From a virus, in the IMG/VR virus record IMGVR_UViG_3300010885_029022, positions 1 through 45,733 of that record: DNA of 45,733 bases. One strand, given 5' to 3'. Each line of letters opens with the position of its first letter. The first letter of the stretch is position 1. A program made the translations under genes and the position numbers. The notes under the pieces are model-generated. The model searched no databases, had not been told where the DNA came from, and was given only the letters and a program-made list of their open reading frames with translations. Shown one piece after another: positions 32,844 through 41,279 of the stretch.

Positions 32844-33281
32844 ATGCTCAAGCGAACAATCAAGTACGAAGATTTCAATGGCGTAGACGTTGTTGAAGAC
32901 TTCTATTTTAATCTTTCAAAATCAGAGCTTATTGAGATGGAAGCCGAATACGAAGGTGGGCTTTCGGAAACTTTGAACCGGATCATTGAGGCAAAAGACA
33001 ACAAGACCCTTATTGCTGAATTCAAGAAGCTGGTTCTTAACTCGTACGGACAGAAATCTATTGACGGTAAGCGTTTCATGAAGTCAGATAGTTTGCGCGA
33101 GGAGTTCTCACAGACTCCAGCGTATGACGTTTTGTTTATGGAGCTTGCGTCAAATGAAGGCGCAGCTGGTGAATTTATTAACGGCATCATGCCTAAAGAT
33201 ATGGCTATTGCTACAAATCAACCCGCTACCGCAGCTACTGCACCTCAGCTCCCACCACCACCAACAACTGTTGATATTTAA
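32844..33281 (+). CDS. Conserved phage protein, possible assembly chaperone-like
   Basis: A 145-residue protein with FYFNLSKSELIEMEAEYEGG, a KLVLNSYGQKSIDGKRFMKS segment, LREEFSQTPAYDVLFMELAS and EFINGIMP, then a Pro/Ala-rich tail. The pattern is strongly conserved in phages of Gram-positive hosts; some annotate it as tail assembly chaperone, but I am not certain. It lies far from the tail genes. AAAGGA precedes its ATG. Codons here end in C/G more often than in neighbours, so it may be abundant. Confidence 0.82.
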   Translation: MLKRTIKYEDFNGVDVVEDFYFNLSKSELIEMEAEYEGGLSETLNRIIEAKDNKTLIAEFKKLVLNSYGQKSIDGKRFMKSDSLREEFSQTPAYDVLFMELASNEGAAGEFINGIMPKDMAIATNQPATAATAPQLPPPPTTVDI

Positions 33282-33284
33282 TAT

Positions 33285-33308
33285 CGCAAGTATAACAAGG
33301 CCTATAAT
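33285..33308 (+). promoter_or_regulatory. Repeated phage promoter, copy 4
   Basis: The 24-base block begins two bases after the previous stop codon: CGCA, TATA-ACAA, GGCC, TATAAT at 33303-33308. The next ATG is at 33333, the same 25-base distance from the -10 box as in copy 1. AT-rich DNA precedes it. It drives a single small gene. Confidence 0.75.
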
Positions 33309-33332
33309 GATAACCACTATTGAAAGGCAGAA

Positions 33333-33578
33333 ATGAAACTCGATACTTTTAAACTGGCCAGCGCTTTTGTCGTCGGTTCAGGTGTTGGCAAAATCACATC
33401 CACAATAATTAATAACAATGTTATTCCGCAGACGAACCTCCAAAAGGTTCTAGTCGCTGCGGGAAAATTTGGCATTAGTGTTGCGGCAAGTGCGATTGTT
33501 GTTAAGCACACTGACGCCTATATTGACGAATGCGCTGCCATGTACAAATCGTTCAAGCCAATTCTTACCAAGAAGTAA
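33333..33578 (+). CDS. Small membrane protein, second promoter cassette
   Basis: An 81-residue protein with two short, weak hydrophobic stretches (KLASAFVVGSGVGKI at about 7-21, VLVAAGKFGISVAASAIVV at about 39-57), both Gly/Ala-rich as in helices that pack together, and a basic C terminus (KSFKPILTKK). Flanked by promoter copy 4 upstream and a terminator at 33604-33629 downstream, so it is expressed alone. C/G-ending codons are frequent. AAAGGC precedes the ATG. I do not know the family. Confidence 0.8.
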   Translation: MKLDTFKLASAFVVGSGVGKITSTIINNNVIPQTNLQKVLVAAGKFGISVAASAIVVKHTDAYIDECAAMYKSFKPILTKK

Positions 33579-33603
33579 ATAATCAACAATCAAACAGAGT
33601 TAC

Positions 33604-33629
33604 AGTCCCAACCGGGGCTTTAACTTTTT
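33604..33629 (+). terminator. Intrinsic terminator of second cassette
   Basis: AGTCCC, loop AACC, GGGGCT (33604-33619; six pairs with one T-G), followed by TTAAC and five T (33625-33629). It lies 26 bases after the stop of the 81-residue gene and just ahead of the ribosome binding site of the next gene. The T-tract is interrupted, so termination may be partial. Confidence 0.62.
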
Positions 33630-33643
33630 CTCAAAGGATGTAT

Positions 33644-34291
33644 ATGGACGCATTTCCTAGTAATAGCAATAGAGCACAAGAAGGTAAAAAGTCAAAAACT
33701 CCAATTGAAAAGAAGATTGAAAAGGTCACTACCGGTGAGGTCATTAAGCGCAAAAAGTCAATCGGCGAACGATTTAAAGCTGTGTTTTTAGGTGGTGATT
33801 TGAAAAGTGTTGCCAAGTATGTTACTGGTGACGTCCTTTTGCCGGCCCTTAAAAATATGGCCGTAGACACGATTGAGCAAGGCGCTAAGCGAGCTATATA
33901 TGGTGATTCAATAGCGGGGCGCCGTCGAAGTGCTCCATCTGATATGAACCGACCACGCATATCCTACAACTCGCCAATAGACCGTGGGTATGGTCCTCGT
34001 CAAGGGACAATGCTTCCACACCAGCCCCCGTATTACAATCAACCGCGTCGAGCACAAAATATTGGTGATATTATTCTTTCTTCTCGTACTGAAGCAGAAG
34101 TTGTGCTTGAGCGAATGAAAGATATTCTTGATCAGTATGACGCAGTATCAATTGCAGATTTGTACGAGCTTGTTGGCTTGCCTAGTTCGCATGTAGATCA
34201 TACATGGGGCTGGCAAAACCTAGGTTTTACAGCAATCCGTCAAATCCGCGAAGGTTATGTTATTGATTTACCACCAGCAGAAGCCCTCTAA
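33644..34291 (+). CDS. Conserved phage protein with C-terminal DLYELVGL module
   Basis: A 215-residue protein. The first 60 residues are very basic (GKKSKTPIEKKIEKV to GERFKAVFLGGD), a middle part (KYVTGDVLLPALKNMAVDTIEQGAKRAIYG) is helical, then an Arg/Pro/Tyr-rich region to about 140, and a C-terminal domain with AVSIADLYELVGL, HTWGWQNLG and REGYVIDLPPAEAL. I recognise that domain from phages, without a function. The ATG at 33644 has AAAGG spaced correctly; upstream in-frame starts run through the terminator. The YxLVGL...GW pattern also occurs in the proteins at 31567 and 34449. Confidence 0.83.
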   Translation: MDAFPSNSNRAQEGKKSKTPIEKKIEKVTTGEVIKRKKSIGERFKAVFLGGDLKSVAKYVTGDVLLPALKNMAVDTIEQGAKRAIYGDSIAGRRRSAPSDMNRPRISYNSPIDRGYGPRQGTMLPHQPPYYNQPRRAQNIGDIILSSRTEAEVVLERMKDILDQYDAVSIADLYELVGLPSSHVDHTWGWQNLGFTAIRQIREGYVIDLPPAEAL

Positions 34292-34302
34292 TAGGAGATA
34301 TA

Positions 34303-34440
34303 ATGGGAACACAAGTGATGCGTAATACTATTAAAAAACTTGGTAGACCTGGATCGGACTGGCATGACAAAGTTGACAAAATGCCAGATAACAAAGTAAC
34401 AGCAATTTACCTTCGCCTTAAGGCTAACGGAAAACTCTAG
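34303..34440 (+). CDS. Unknown 45-residue basic protein
   Basis: A 45-residue protein, basic at the N terminus (MRNTIKKLGRPG), with WHDKVDKMP and TAIYLRLKANGKL at the end. GGAG precedes the ATG at 34303. The TATAAT-like bases overlapping this start are part of the ribosome binding region, not a promoter. I do not recognise it. It fills the gap between two conserved genes with normal spacing and is probably real. Confidence 0.7.
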   Translation: MGTQVMRNTIKKLGRPGSDWHDKVDKMPDNKVTAIYLRLKANGKL

Positions 34441-34448
34441 GAGTAAAC

Positions 34449-35306
34449 ATGAAATTTATACCAGAATCAATCACGCGAACAATCGGTCGTCAAATGATTA
34501 GCGTACAAAAGAACAGCCCACATATTTTGTTTGCAGCTGGCATTGTTGGTATCGTTGGCAGCACGGTGCTTGCTTCTCGAGCAACTCTTAAATTGAGCGC
34601 AGTTCTTGACGAAGCCGAGCACGAAATCACCGGCGTTAAGACCGAACTGAAGCACCGTAAGGGTCAATACCAAAAAGACTTAGCGTACGTCTACACAAAG
34701 AATACAATGGAAATTGTTAAATTGTATACGCCTGCTGTGGTCCTTGGTACGCTCTCAATCGCCGCTCTTACCGGATCGCATATTCAGTTGACGCGACGTA
34801 ATACGGCTCTTACAGCGGCTTACGCGACCCTCTCAGCGGCTTATGACAACTACCGTGATCGAGTTCGTAAAGAAGTTGGCGAAGAACGAGAGATGCATTT
34901 GTACCACAGCGCCACATTGGAAAAGATGATGGTTGCTGGTAAAAACGAAGAGGTTATGGTTGTAGACCCAAATACTTGGTCTCCTTACGCCCGACTCTTC
35001 GACGAGACATCAATTCAATACCACAAGAACGCGGAGTTAAACAAGCTGTTTATATTGGCTCAGCAAAACTACCTAAACGATTTGCTGCGTGCTCGTGGGC
35101 ATGTGTTTCTCAACGAGGCGTATGACGCACTTGGTTTAGAGCGTTCTACTGCCGGTGCAGTTGTCGGTTGGGTAATTGATGTGACCGGTGACAACTATAT
35201 TGACTTTGGTCTTTACAACAAGCAAAGTGCGCGGTTTACAAATGGTATTGAACGATGCGTTGTTCTTGACTTTAATGTTGACGGCGTTATATTTGATAAA
35301 CTTTAA
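34449..35306 (+). CDS. Two-span membrane protein (DUF6353-like), paralogue
   Basis: A 285-residue protein related to the one at 31567: hydrophobic spans at about 27-43 (LFAAGIVGIVGSTVLAS) and 92-110 (YTPAVVLGTLSIAALTG), a charged helix between, RRNTALTAAYATLSAAYDNYRDRV, then a soluble domain. The soluble end has VFLNEAYDALGLERSTAGAVVGW (219-241, shown here in parts) and IDFGLYNK, a module shared with the proteins at 31567 and 33644. It has an AGGAG site. Many C/G-ending codons suggest strong expression. Function unknown. Confidence 0.87.
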   Translation: MKFIPESITRTIGRQMISVQKNSPHILFAAGIVGIVGSTVLASRATLKLSAVLDEAEHEITGVKTELKHRKGQYQKDLAYVYTKNTMEIVKLYTPAVVLGTLSIAALTGSHIQLTRRNTALTAAYATLSAAYDNYRDRVRKEVGEEREMHLYHSATLEKMMVAGKNEEVMVVDPNTWSPYARLFDETSIQYHKNAELNKLFILAQQNYLNDLLRARGHVFLNEAYDALGLERSTAGAVVGWVIDVTGDNYIDFGLYNKQSARFTNGIERCVVLDFNVDGVIFDKL

Positions 35307-35323
35307 CCTACAAAGGAGAAGTA

Positions 35324-35965
35324 ATGAATTCTAGTATTTCGAATCTCCTCGCAAAAAAGTACGCTGTCCCCACACTTTGTGGGGCGGCGGTTCTTGCGAC
35401 TGGATTTACAGCAGTTTATATTTCACGTCAAATCCGCAATAAAAATGTAATTGTTGTGCCAGCAGAGGAGGTTACAATGCAAGACAGTTTTACTATTGAT
35501 CCTCAAGATCTGGAAATGCTTGTACCAATTGAAGGTTTGACAGAAGAAATTGATAATACGCCCGAAAGCGTAAACGTTTTTATGTCCGAAAGCGATGACT
35601 ATTGGGATTACGAGCATGAGCTTTCAATTCGTGATCCAGAATCCCCGTACGTTATTCATGCAGATGAGTACATAAATGATGAAATGGGTTTTCGTCAAAG
35701 CACAGTAACCTACTATGCTGGCGATGATATCATGGCAGATATGAGCGATACTCCAGTTTACAATTGGAATGCTATCATGGGTCCCTTAGAATGGGGGCAC
35801 GGCTCAAAGGATAAAAACGTTGTGTACATTCGCAACGAAAGATTGCGCAAGGAGTGGGAAGTCCTGCTCCACAGTGGCTCGTATGAGATTGAGGTAGCTG
35901 GTTTCCAAATGGAAAAAACATCTGGCGAACTTCAACACTCACTTCGGAAGTTTAGAGACGACTGA
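35324..35965 (+). CDS. Single-span membrane protein with conserved acidic domain
   Basis: A 213-residue protein: one N-terminal hydrophobic span (VPTLCGAAVLATGFTAVYIS, about 15-34) with a short basic tail outside it, then an acidic linker to about 95, then a conserved domain with YVIHADEYINDEMGF, VTYYAGDDIMADMSDTPV, PLEWGHGSKDKNVVYIRN and LQHSLRKFR. I know that domain from phage proteins of unknown role. AAAGGAG precedes the ATG, and the stop overlaps the next gene. It belongs with the membrane cluster. Confidence 0.85.
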   Translation: MNSSISNLLAKKYAVPTLCGAAVLATGFTAVYISRQIRNKNVIVVPAEEVTMQDSFTIDPQDLEMLVPIEGLTEEIDNTPESVNVFMSESDDYWDYEHELSIRDPESPYVIHADEYINDEMGFRQSTVTYYAGDDIMADMSDTPVYNWNAIMGPLEWGHGSKDKNVVYIRNERLRKEWEVLLHSGSYEIEVAGFQMEKTSGELQHSLRKFRDD

Positions 35966-36498
35966 TGCTAAACGAGCCAATTGAAGAAGTATATTTCAAC
36001 TGGCTCTATTTTAAAGTTGCCTACGAAATTAATCCAACGCCATCTTTGACGTTCTATACGTTATTGCGAGATTTGCACTCTACAGAATTTGTATGGCTGC
36101 TATCTGGTGATGATAATAGAGCTCAAGATGGGTTGGATATTCGTAGGGAATTCCTTAGAGAATCGTTTCTTGGTCAAGATTCACATTGGATGAACATTGG
36201 CTGTTCTGTTCTTGAGATGTTAATTTCATTATCACGAAAAGCTGAATTTGAAACGGAACTTACTGCTCGACAATGGTTTTGGATATTTATGACAAATCTT
36301 GAATTGTCTGAATTATCCGATGCAGAGTCAAACATATCGGGCAGAGTCAGTGAGATACTAGATGCATTTGTTTGGAGAACCTATCAACCCAATGGAGTTG
36401 GTGGTGCGTTTCCATTAAAACATCCAAGAGACGATCAACGACAAGTAGAAATTTGGTATCAATTCTACGCGTATCTTAATGAGAACGACATATTCTGA
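35965..36498 (+). CDS. Conserved phage protein, possibly replication-linked
   Basis: A 177-residue protein with YFNWLYFKV, TEFVWLLSGDDNRAQDG, GCSVLEMLISLSRKAEF, WFWIFMTNLEL, FVWRTYQPNGVGGAFPL and VEIWYQFYAYLNEN. It is unusually rich in Trp and Tyr. I recall this family beside replication genes in many phages, without an assigned role. It starts in the previous stop (TGATG) and ends ten bases before the replicase, so it may act with it. No catalytic motif is visible. Confidence 0.82.
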   Translation: MLNEPIEEVYFNWLYFKVAYEINPTPSLTFYTLLRDLHSTEFVWLLSGDDNRAQDGLDIRREFLRESFLGQDSHWMNIGCSVLEMLISLSRKAEFETELTARQWFWIFMTNLELSELSDAESNISGRVSEILDAFVWRTYQPNGVGGAFPLKHPRDDQRQVEIWYQFYAYLNENDIF

Positions 36499-36509
36499 AA
36501 GGGGGATAT

Positions 36510-39500
36510 TTGGACTTTTATCAGATTAGCCAAACAGAACCAAAGCAAGGTACGCCAAAGTGGTTCCCCGATTGGACTGTCGGGAGATCAAAAGATCTTA
36601 TGGTGCGTGGGCGATCGTTCTACGCAGTATGGGATGAACACAATGGTCTTTGGTCTACAGACGAGTATGATATTCAACGATTAGTTGATGAAGACTTGCA
36701 TCGGTATGCCAAAGAACAAGCGTCTAAGCAAAATGGCGTAAATTTCCCAGTAATGAATCTTAAATCATTTAATACTAGAATCTGGAGCACATTCCGTGCG
36801 TTTATGCTTAACATCAGTGACAATAGTCACCCTCTAGATGAAAAGCTTATATTTGCTAATACTGAAGTTAAGAAGACTGACTACGCAAGTCGTCGGCTGC
36901 CTTACGCATTAGAATCTGGGACGACCAACGCATGGGACGAACTCATGAATGTTCTATATTCTGATGATGAGTTAGCAAAAATTGAATGGGCAATAGGCGC
37001 GGTTGTTTCTGGAGACTCTAAAAAGATTCAGAAATTCCTTGTCTTTTATGGACCAGCTGGAAGTGGTAAGTCAACAGTACTAAACATTATTCAAGACATG
37101 TTTACGGGCTATGTTGCCACGTTTGATGCTAAAGCTCTTGGTAGCAGCAATAACGCATTTGCCACTGAGGTATTTAGGCATAACCCACTTGTTGCAATTC
37201 AACATGACGGTGACTTGTCTAAGATTGACGATAATACAAAACTAAACTCAATCATATCTCACGAAGAAATGACCATGAACGAAAAGTACAAACCGAGTTA
37301 CACTTCTCGAGTTAACGCTTTCTTATTTATGGGCACAAACCAACCAGTAAAAATCTCTGATGCCAAAAGCGGTATTATTCGACGCCTGATTGACGTGCAT
37401 CCAAGCGGTGCTAAAGTCGAGCCAGAACGATACAACGCTTTAATGCAGCAGATTGACTTTGAGCTAGGCGCAATTGCCTACAAGTGTCTAAAGCGTTATC
37501 AGGCAATGGGTAAAAACCACTACAACTCATATCGGCCGCTTGAGATGATGCTACAGACGGACGTGTTTTATAACTTCATTGAAGCATATTTTGACATGTT
37601 TAAAAAGCAGGATGGCGCATCACTCAAACAAGCTTATGAGTTGTATAAAGAGTATTGCTTAGATACTGGCATTGATAGGCTATTACCTCAATACAAGTTT
37701 CGTGAGGAACTACGTAATTACTTTGAATATTTTCACGACAAGATTGAGTTGGAGGGAATTATGGTTAGAAGCTACTACCAAGGCTTTAAAGATCTTACAC
37801 CACCGACGCCATTTAAGCCTCATGAATCATATTTGATTGAGTTTGGCGAACACACGTCAGTGTTTGATACTTTATGTGCTAACCAACCAGCACAGTATGG
37901 TAAAGAAAGTGGCTACCCTGGCAGGAAATGGGAGAGTGTTACCACAACTCTCTCAGATCTCGATACGGCAAAGCTTCATTTTGTAAAGGTACCAGAGAAT
38001 CATATTATCATTGACTTTGATTTAGTTGATGAGAATGGCGATAAAGACTTACTTCAAAATGTACGGGCTGCTTCATTGTGGCCACCAACATATTCTGAAT
38101 TGAGTAAAAGCGGTTCGGGCGTGCATTTACATTATTTCTTTACGGGCAATGTGCATGAGCTAGCAAATGTCTATGATGTCGGCATTGAGGTTAAAACACT
38201 TCTTGGCGACAGCTCATTACGTCGAAAGCTAACGCAGTGTAACACACTTGATATTTCTACAATAAGTAGCGGACTACCTAAGAAGGACAAACCTGTGCTT
38301 GATAATAGAACAATACAAAGCGAAAAGGGTTTACGCGATCTAATCGAACGGAACCTTAAAAAAGATATTCATCCAGGCACTAAGCCGTCAATTGACTTCA
38401 TTCACAAGATTTTAGAAGATGCGTATGCTGAGGACTTGCGTTATGACGTTCGAGATTTGCGACCTCGTATTTTAGCATTTGCTCTTGGAAGCAACAACCA
38501 ATCTACGGCATGTCTTAAGATCGTTCAAAAGATGCGGTTTGTGAGCGAGTCAGCGTTAGAGTTTCTCTACACAAATCTTTTAGTAGAGCAAGGCAACGAT
38601 AAAGAAGAACTACCTCTTGTTTTCTATGACGTAGAGGTATATCCTAACTTGTTTATTGTGTGCTGGAAATACGAAGACAAGCCAGAAGTTGTTCGGATGA
38701 TCAACCCAACCTCTCAAGAAATTGAGAAGTTATTTGCTTTGAAGCTTGTGGGCTTTAACAATCGAAGGTACGACAATCATATTCTCTACGCTCGCTTTCT
38801 TGGCGAGTCGTTAGAGGACCTGTACAACCGGTCACAAAAGATAATTAGCACAAACGAAGGTGGCTTGTTTGGTGAAGCGTACAACCTTTCTTACGCGGAT
38901 ATTTACGACTTTAGCTCAAAGAAGCAAGGTCTTAAAAAGTTTGAGATTGAGTTGGGTATTCATCACATGGAAATGGACTTGCCTTGGGATGAGCCAGTTG
39001 CCGAAGAGCTTTGGCCTTTGGTTGTTGACTATTGTGTTAACGACGTAGTTGCAACAGAGGCCGTGTTCAAAGACAGGAAGCAAGACTTCGTTGCTAGGTC
39101 TATCTTGGCTGAATTGTCTGGCTTGTCGGTTAACCACACAACACAGCAGCATACCGCTAAAATTATATTTGGCGCTGAAAAGTACCCTCAAAAGAGTTTC
39201 GTATACACCGATCTTAGTGCCATATTTAAGGGCTACAAGTTTGATGGACGCGAATCAACTTACCGAGGAGAAGTTGTTGGCGAAGGTGGGTATGTATATT
39301 CTGAGCCAGGTATCTATGAGAATGTAGCTCTACTTGACGTAGCAAGTATGCATCCAACATCAATTGAGGAACTTAACCTCTTTGGGCCATATACCAAAAA
39401 CTTTTCGGAACTTAAAGAAGCGCGTTTGGCAATTAAGCATAAGCAATACGAAAAGGCAGCCGGTTTGCTTGGCGGTAAACTTGCTAAGTTTCTTGATGGC

Positions 39501-40262
39501 GACAACAAGAATGCCGAAGGCCTTTCGTATGCTCTTAAGATTGTTATTAACATTGTCTATGGCCTTACCAGTGCCAAATTCAGTAACGCCTTCCGAGATA
39601 ACCGAAACGTAGATAACATCGTTGCAAAACGAGGTGCCTTATTCATGATAGACCTTAAGGACGAAGTCCAGAAACTAGGTTTTACAGTTGCGCACATTAA
39701 GACTGACTCAATCAAAATCCCAGATGCAACGCCAGAGATCATTGCGTTTGTCACAGAATTTGGCAAACGTTACGGTTATGACTTTGAGCATGAGGGAACG
39801 TATGATAAATTTTGTCTGGTTAACGATGCGGTATATATTGCAAGGGAAAAAGGTTCCTGGAACGCTGTCGGGGCACAATTTCAACACCCATATGTATTTA
39901 AGAAGTTGTTCACAGGTGAACCGGTTACATTCGACGACTTGTGCGAGACCAAAAGCGTCACACAAGGCGCTATGTACCTCGATTTCTCAAACCAACAAGT
40001 GGATATTGACCTTAAGGAGCTAGTGCATGTTGGCAGGACTGGAAGCTTTATTCCGGTTATATCTGCTGGAGCTACACTTTGGCGTATCAAAGACGGTAAG
40101 AAATATGCTGTCACGGGCACAAAGGGTTACCAGTGGGTTGAGCGAGAGATGGCGTTTGCACGTGAAGACTTGGATGTGGATTATTCGTACTTTGAAAATC
40201 TTAAAACGGCAGCGTTTGAAGCAGTAGATTTTTACGGAGTATTTGAGAAATTTGTCGAGTAG
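36510..40262 (+). CDS. Helicase-primase-polymerase fusion (SF3 + AEP + family B DNA polymerase)
   Basis: A 1250-residue replication protein with three parts. SF3/D5-type helicase (about 150-300): Walker A GPAGSGKST at 181-189, Walker B-like AIQHDGD (229-235), motif C FMGTNQP (273-279), and the Arg pair IIRRL (289-293). Primase-like AEP domain (about 470-600): IIIDFDL with Asp502 and Asp504, SGSGVHLH with His539, and Glu560. Family B polymerase: exonuclease YDVEV (Asp707, Glu709), GFNNRRYDN (748-756), YCVND (Asp845); polymerase motif A LLDVASMHP (941-949), motif B LKIVINIVYG (1009-1018), motif C IKTDS (Asp1066, with Lys in place of the first Asp). TTG start after AGGGGG. I know the parts from separate genes; this three-way joining is unusual. 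Confidence 0.92.
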   Translation: MDFYQISQTEPKQGTPKWFPDWTVGRSKDLMVRGRSFYAVWDEHNGLWSTDEYDIQRLVDEDLHRYAKEQASKQNGVNFPVMNLKSFNTRIWSTFRAFMLNISDNSHPLDEKLIFANTEVKKTDYASRRLPYALESGTTNAWDELMNVLYSDDELAKIEWAIGAVVSGDSKKIQKFLVFYGPAGSGKSTVLNIIQDMFTGYVATFDAKALGSSNNAFATEVFRHNPLVAIQHDGDLSKIDDNTKLNSIISHEEMTMNEKYKPSYTSRVNAFLFMGTNQPVKISDAKSGIIRRLIDVHPSGAKVEPERYNALMQQIDFELGAIAYKCLKRYQAMGKNHYNSYRPLEMMLQTDVFYNFIEAYFDMFKKQDGASLKQAYELYKEYCLDTGIDRLLPQYKFREELRNYFEYFHDKIELEGIMVRSYYQGFKDLTPPTPFKPHESYLIEFGEHTSVFDTLCANQPAQYGKESGYPGRKWESVTTTLSDLDTAKLHFVKVPENHIIIDFDLVDENGDKDLLQNVRAASLWPPTYSELSKSGSGVHLHYFFTGNVHELANVYDVGIEVKTLLGDSSLRRKLTQCNTLDISTISSGLPKKDKPVLDNRTIQSEKGLRDLIERNLKKDIHPGTKPSIDFIHKILEDAYAEDLRYDVRDLRPRILAFALGSNNQSTACLKIVQKMRFVSESALEFLYTNLLVEQGNDKEELPLVFYDVEVYPNLFIVCWKYEDKPEVVRMINPTSQEIEKLFALKLVGFNNRRYDNHILYARFLGESLEDLYNRSQKIISTNEGGLFGEAYNLSYADIYDFSSKKQGLKKFEIELGIHHMEMDLPWDEPVAEELWPLVVDYCVNDVVATEAVFKDRKQDFVARSILAELSGLSVNHTTQQHTAKIIFGAEKYPQKSFVYTDLSAIFKGYKFDGRESTYRGEVVGEGGYVYSEPGIYENVALLDVASMHPTSIEELNLFGPYTKNFSELKEARLAIKHKQYEKAAGLLGGKLAKFLDGDNKNAEGLSYALKIVINIVYGLTSAKFSNAFRDNRNVDNIVAKRGALFMIDLKDEVQKLGFTVAHIKTDSIKIPDATPEIIAFVTEFGKRYGYDFEHEGTYDKFCLVNDAVYIAREKGSWNAVGAQFQHPYVFKKLFTGEPVTFDDLCETKSVTQGAMYLDFSNQQVDIDLKELVHVGRTGSFIPVISAGATLWRIKDGKKYAVTGTKGYQWVEREMAFAREDLDVDYSYFENLKTAAFEAVDFYGVFEKFVE

Positions 40263-40285
40263 TCCTCATATTTAAAAGGAGAAAC

Positions 40286-40582
40286 ATGAAATACCCTATC
40301 GTTTACGTTGTATGGAAGGACCATGCTGAAGCTAATACTCAAGCTTGGGCTGACCACGACAAGCTAGGCTCGAACAAACTTGTTGACGCTGTAACGATAG
40401 GGTTTCTTGTTTACGAAAACGAGGAAGCTATCCAAGTGGCTACAACGTTTATTGACGAGTACGGGATTGTTGGCCGGCCCGATATTATTGCAAAGGCTTT
40501 AATTATTTACCGAACAGAACTGGACGTAAAAGAATGGGTTCCAGTAAAAAAACAAACTAGAAGGAAACTTAATGAGAGATAA
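40286..40582 (+). CDS. Unknown 98-residue protein
   Basis: A 98-residue protein: an N-terminal beta strand (YPIVYVVWKDH), then a helical part (TQAWADHDKLGSNKLVDAV), a short strand (TIGFLVYE), and a basic C terminus (KKQTRRKLNER). AAAAGGAG precedes the ATG. The fold could be a small alpha/beta unit. I do not recognise the family. It lies between the replicase and the single-strand binding protein, so a replication link is possible. The end overlaps the next start. Confidence 0.7.
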   Translation: MKYPIVYVVWKDHAEANTQAWADHDKLGSNKLVDAVTIGFLVYENEEAIQVATTFIDEYGIVGRPDIIAKALIIYRTELDVKEWVPVKKQTRRKLNER

Positions 40583-40745
40583 TCAATACCGACTTCTTCC
40601 AGAAAAAGGTGGAGTTTCTATTTTGTGTACCTCATGTGCTAGGTTATTGGATGAAAAGCCAACTAACCGAGCAGAAGTTATATTTGAATACATCACTTTC
40701 CATGAACTTTTAAATCATACAATTAAGGAGAATAATAATGGCTGA
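40572..40745 (+). CDS. Small unknown protein (57 residues)
   Basis: A 57-residue protein with one CTSC pair at residues 19-22, and a Glu-rich middle. The start overlaps the previous gene by 11 bases; the end overlaps the single-strand binding gene by eight bases. One CxxC pair alone is not enough for a zinc site, though two copies could share one. AAGGAA precedes the ATG. Unknown function. Confidence 0.62.
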   Translation: MRDNQYRLLPEKGGVSILCTSCARLLDEKPTNRAEVIFEYITFHELLNHTIKENNNG

Positions 40746-41199
40746 CGATCGAACGACAGTAACAATTGAGAACGCGCAACTCGTGTTCAAGAATTTCGCT
40801 GGGGCGGAGGGGCAGTATAACGCTGCTGGAGACCGAGAGTTCTCGGTTATCCTAGACCCAGAGAATGCTACTCTTATGGAGAAGGCTGGATGGAACGTAA
40901 AGTACCTGAAGGCTCGTGAGGAAGGCGATTCGCCGACTCCATATTTGCCAGTTAAGGTAAGCTTCAAAGTGCGGCCTCCAACGGTAGTTGTGATTACGTC
41001 AAGTGCTCGCACTCGATTGGACGAGAACTCTGTTGAGACGCTTGACTGGGCAGAAATTGAAAAGGCTGATCTTATTGTTACGCCATACGCTTGGACCGTT
41101 GGCGCAAAGAGCGGCATTAAAGCATATTTGAAGTCTTTGTACGTAACGGTTGTCGAAGACGAACTTGAGCTTAAGTACGCACAAAGGGAGGAAGTGTGA
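40738..41199 (+). CDS. Phage single-stranded DNA-binding protein
   Basis: A 153-residue protein of a known phage ssDNA-binding family. Signatures: VTIENAQLVFKNFAGAEGQYN, GDREFSVIL, AGWNVKYLKAREEGD, LPVKVSFKVRPP, TLDWAEIEKADLIVTPYAW and SGIKAYLKSLYVTVVEDELELKY. It protects unwound DNA during replication and fits its place after the replicase. Codons are G/C-richer than in neighbours, in line with the high copy number such proteins need. AAGGAG precedes the ATG, and its stop overlaps the next start. Confidence 0.9.
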   Translation: MADDRTTVTIENAQLVFKNFAGAEGQYNAAGDREFSVILDPENATLMEKAGWNVKYLKAREEGDSPTPYLPVKVSFKVRPPTVVVITSSARTRLDENSVETLDWAEIEKADLIVTPYAWTVGAKSGIKAYLKSLYVTVVEDELELKYAQREEV

Positions 41200-41279
41200 T
41201 GGGTAATATTGTAGCAGGTTTTGTTGTAACGCTTGTTAGCGTGATATTTGGATATAGCATGGGGAGGCACTCCTCATGA
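41199..41279 (+). CDS. Tiny membrane peptide (26 residues)
   Basis: A 26-residue reading frame: MGNIVAGFVVTLVSVIFGY then a short basic end. It has one membrane-length hydrophobic stretch. It is joined to both neighbours by overlaps (TGATG at its start, TCATGA at its end), with GGGAGG at 41186-41191 before the ATG. The overlaps and ribosome binding site favour a real gene despite its size. Function unknown. Confidence 0.6.
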   Translation: MGNIVAGFVVTLVSVIFGYSMGRHSS

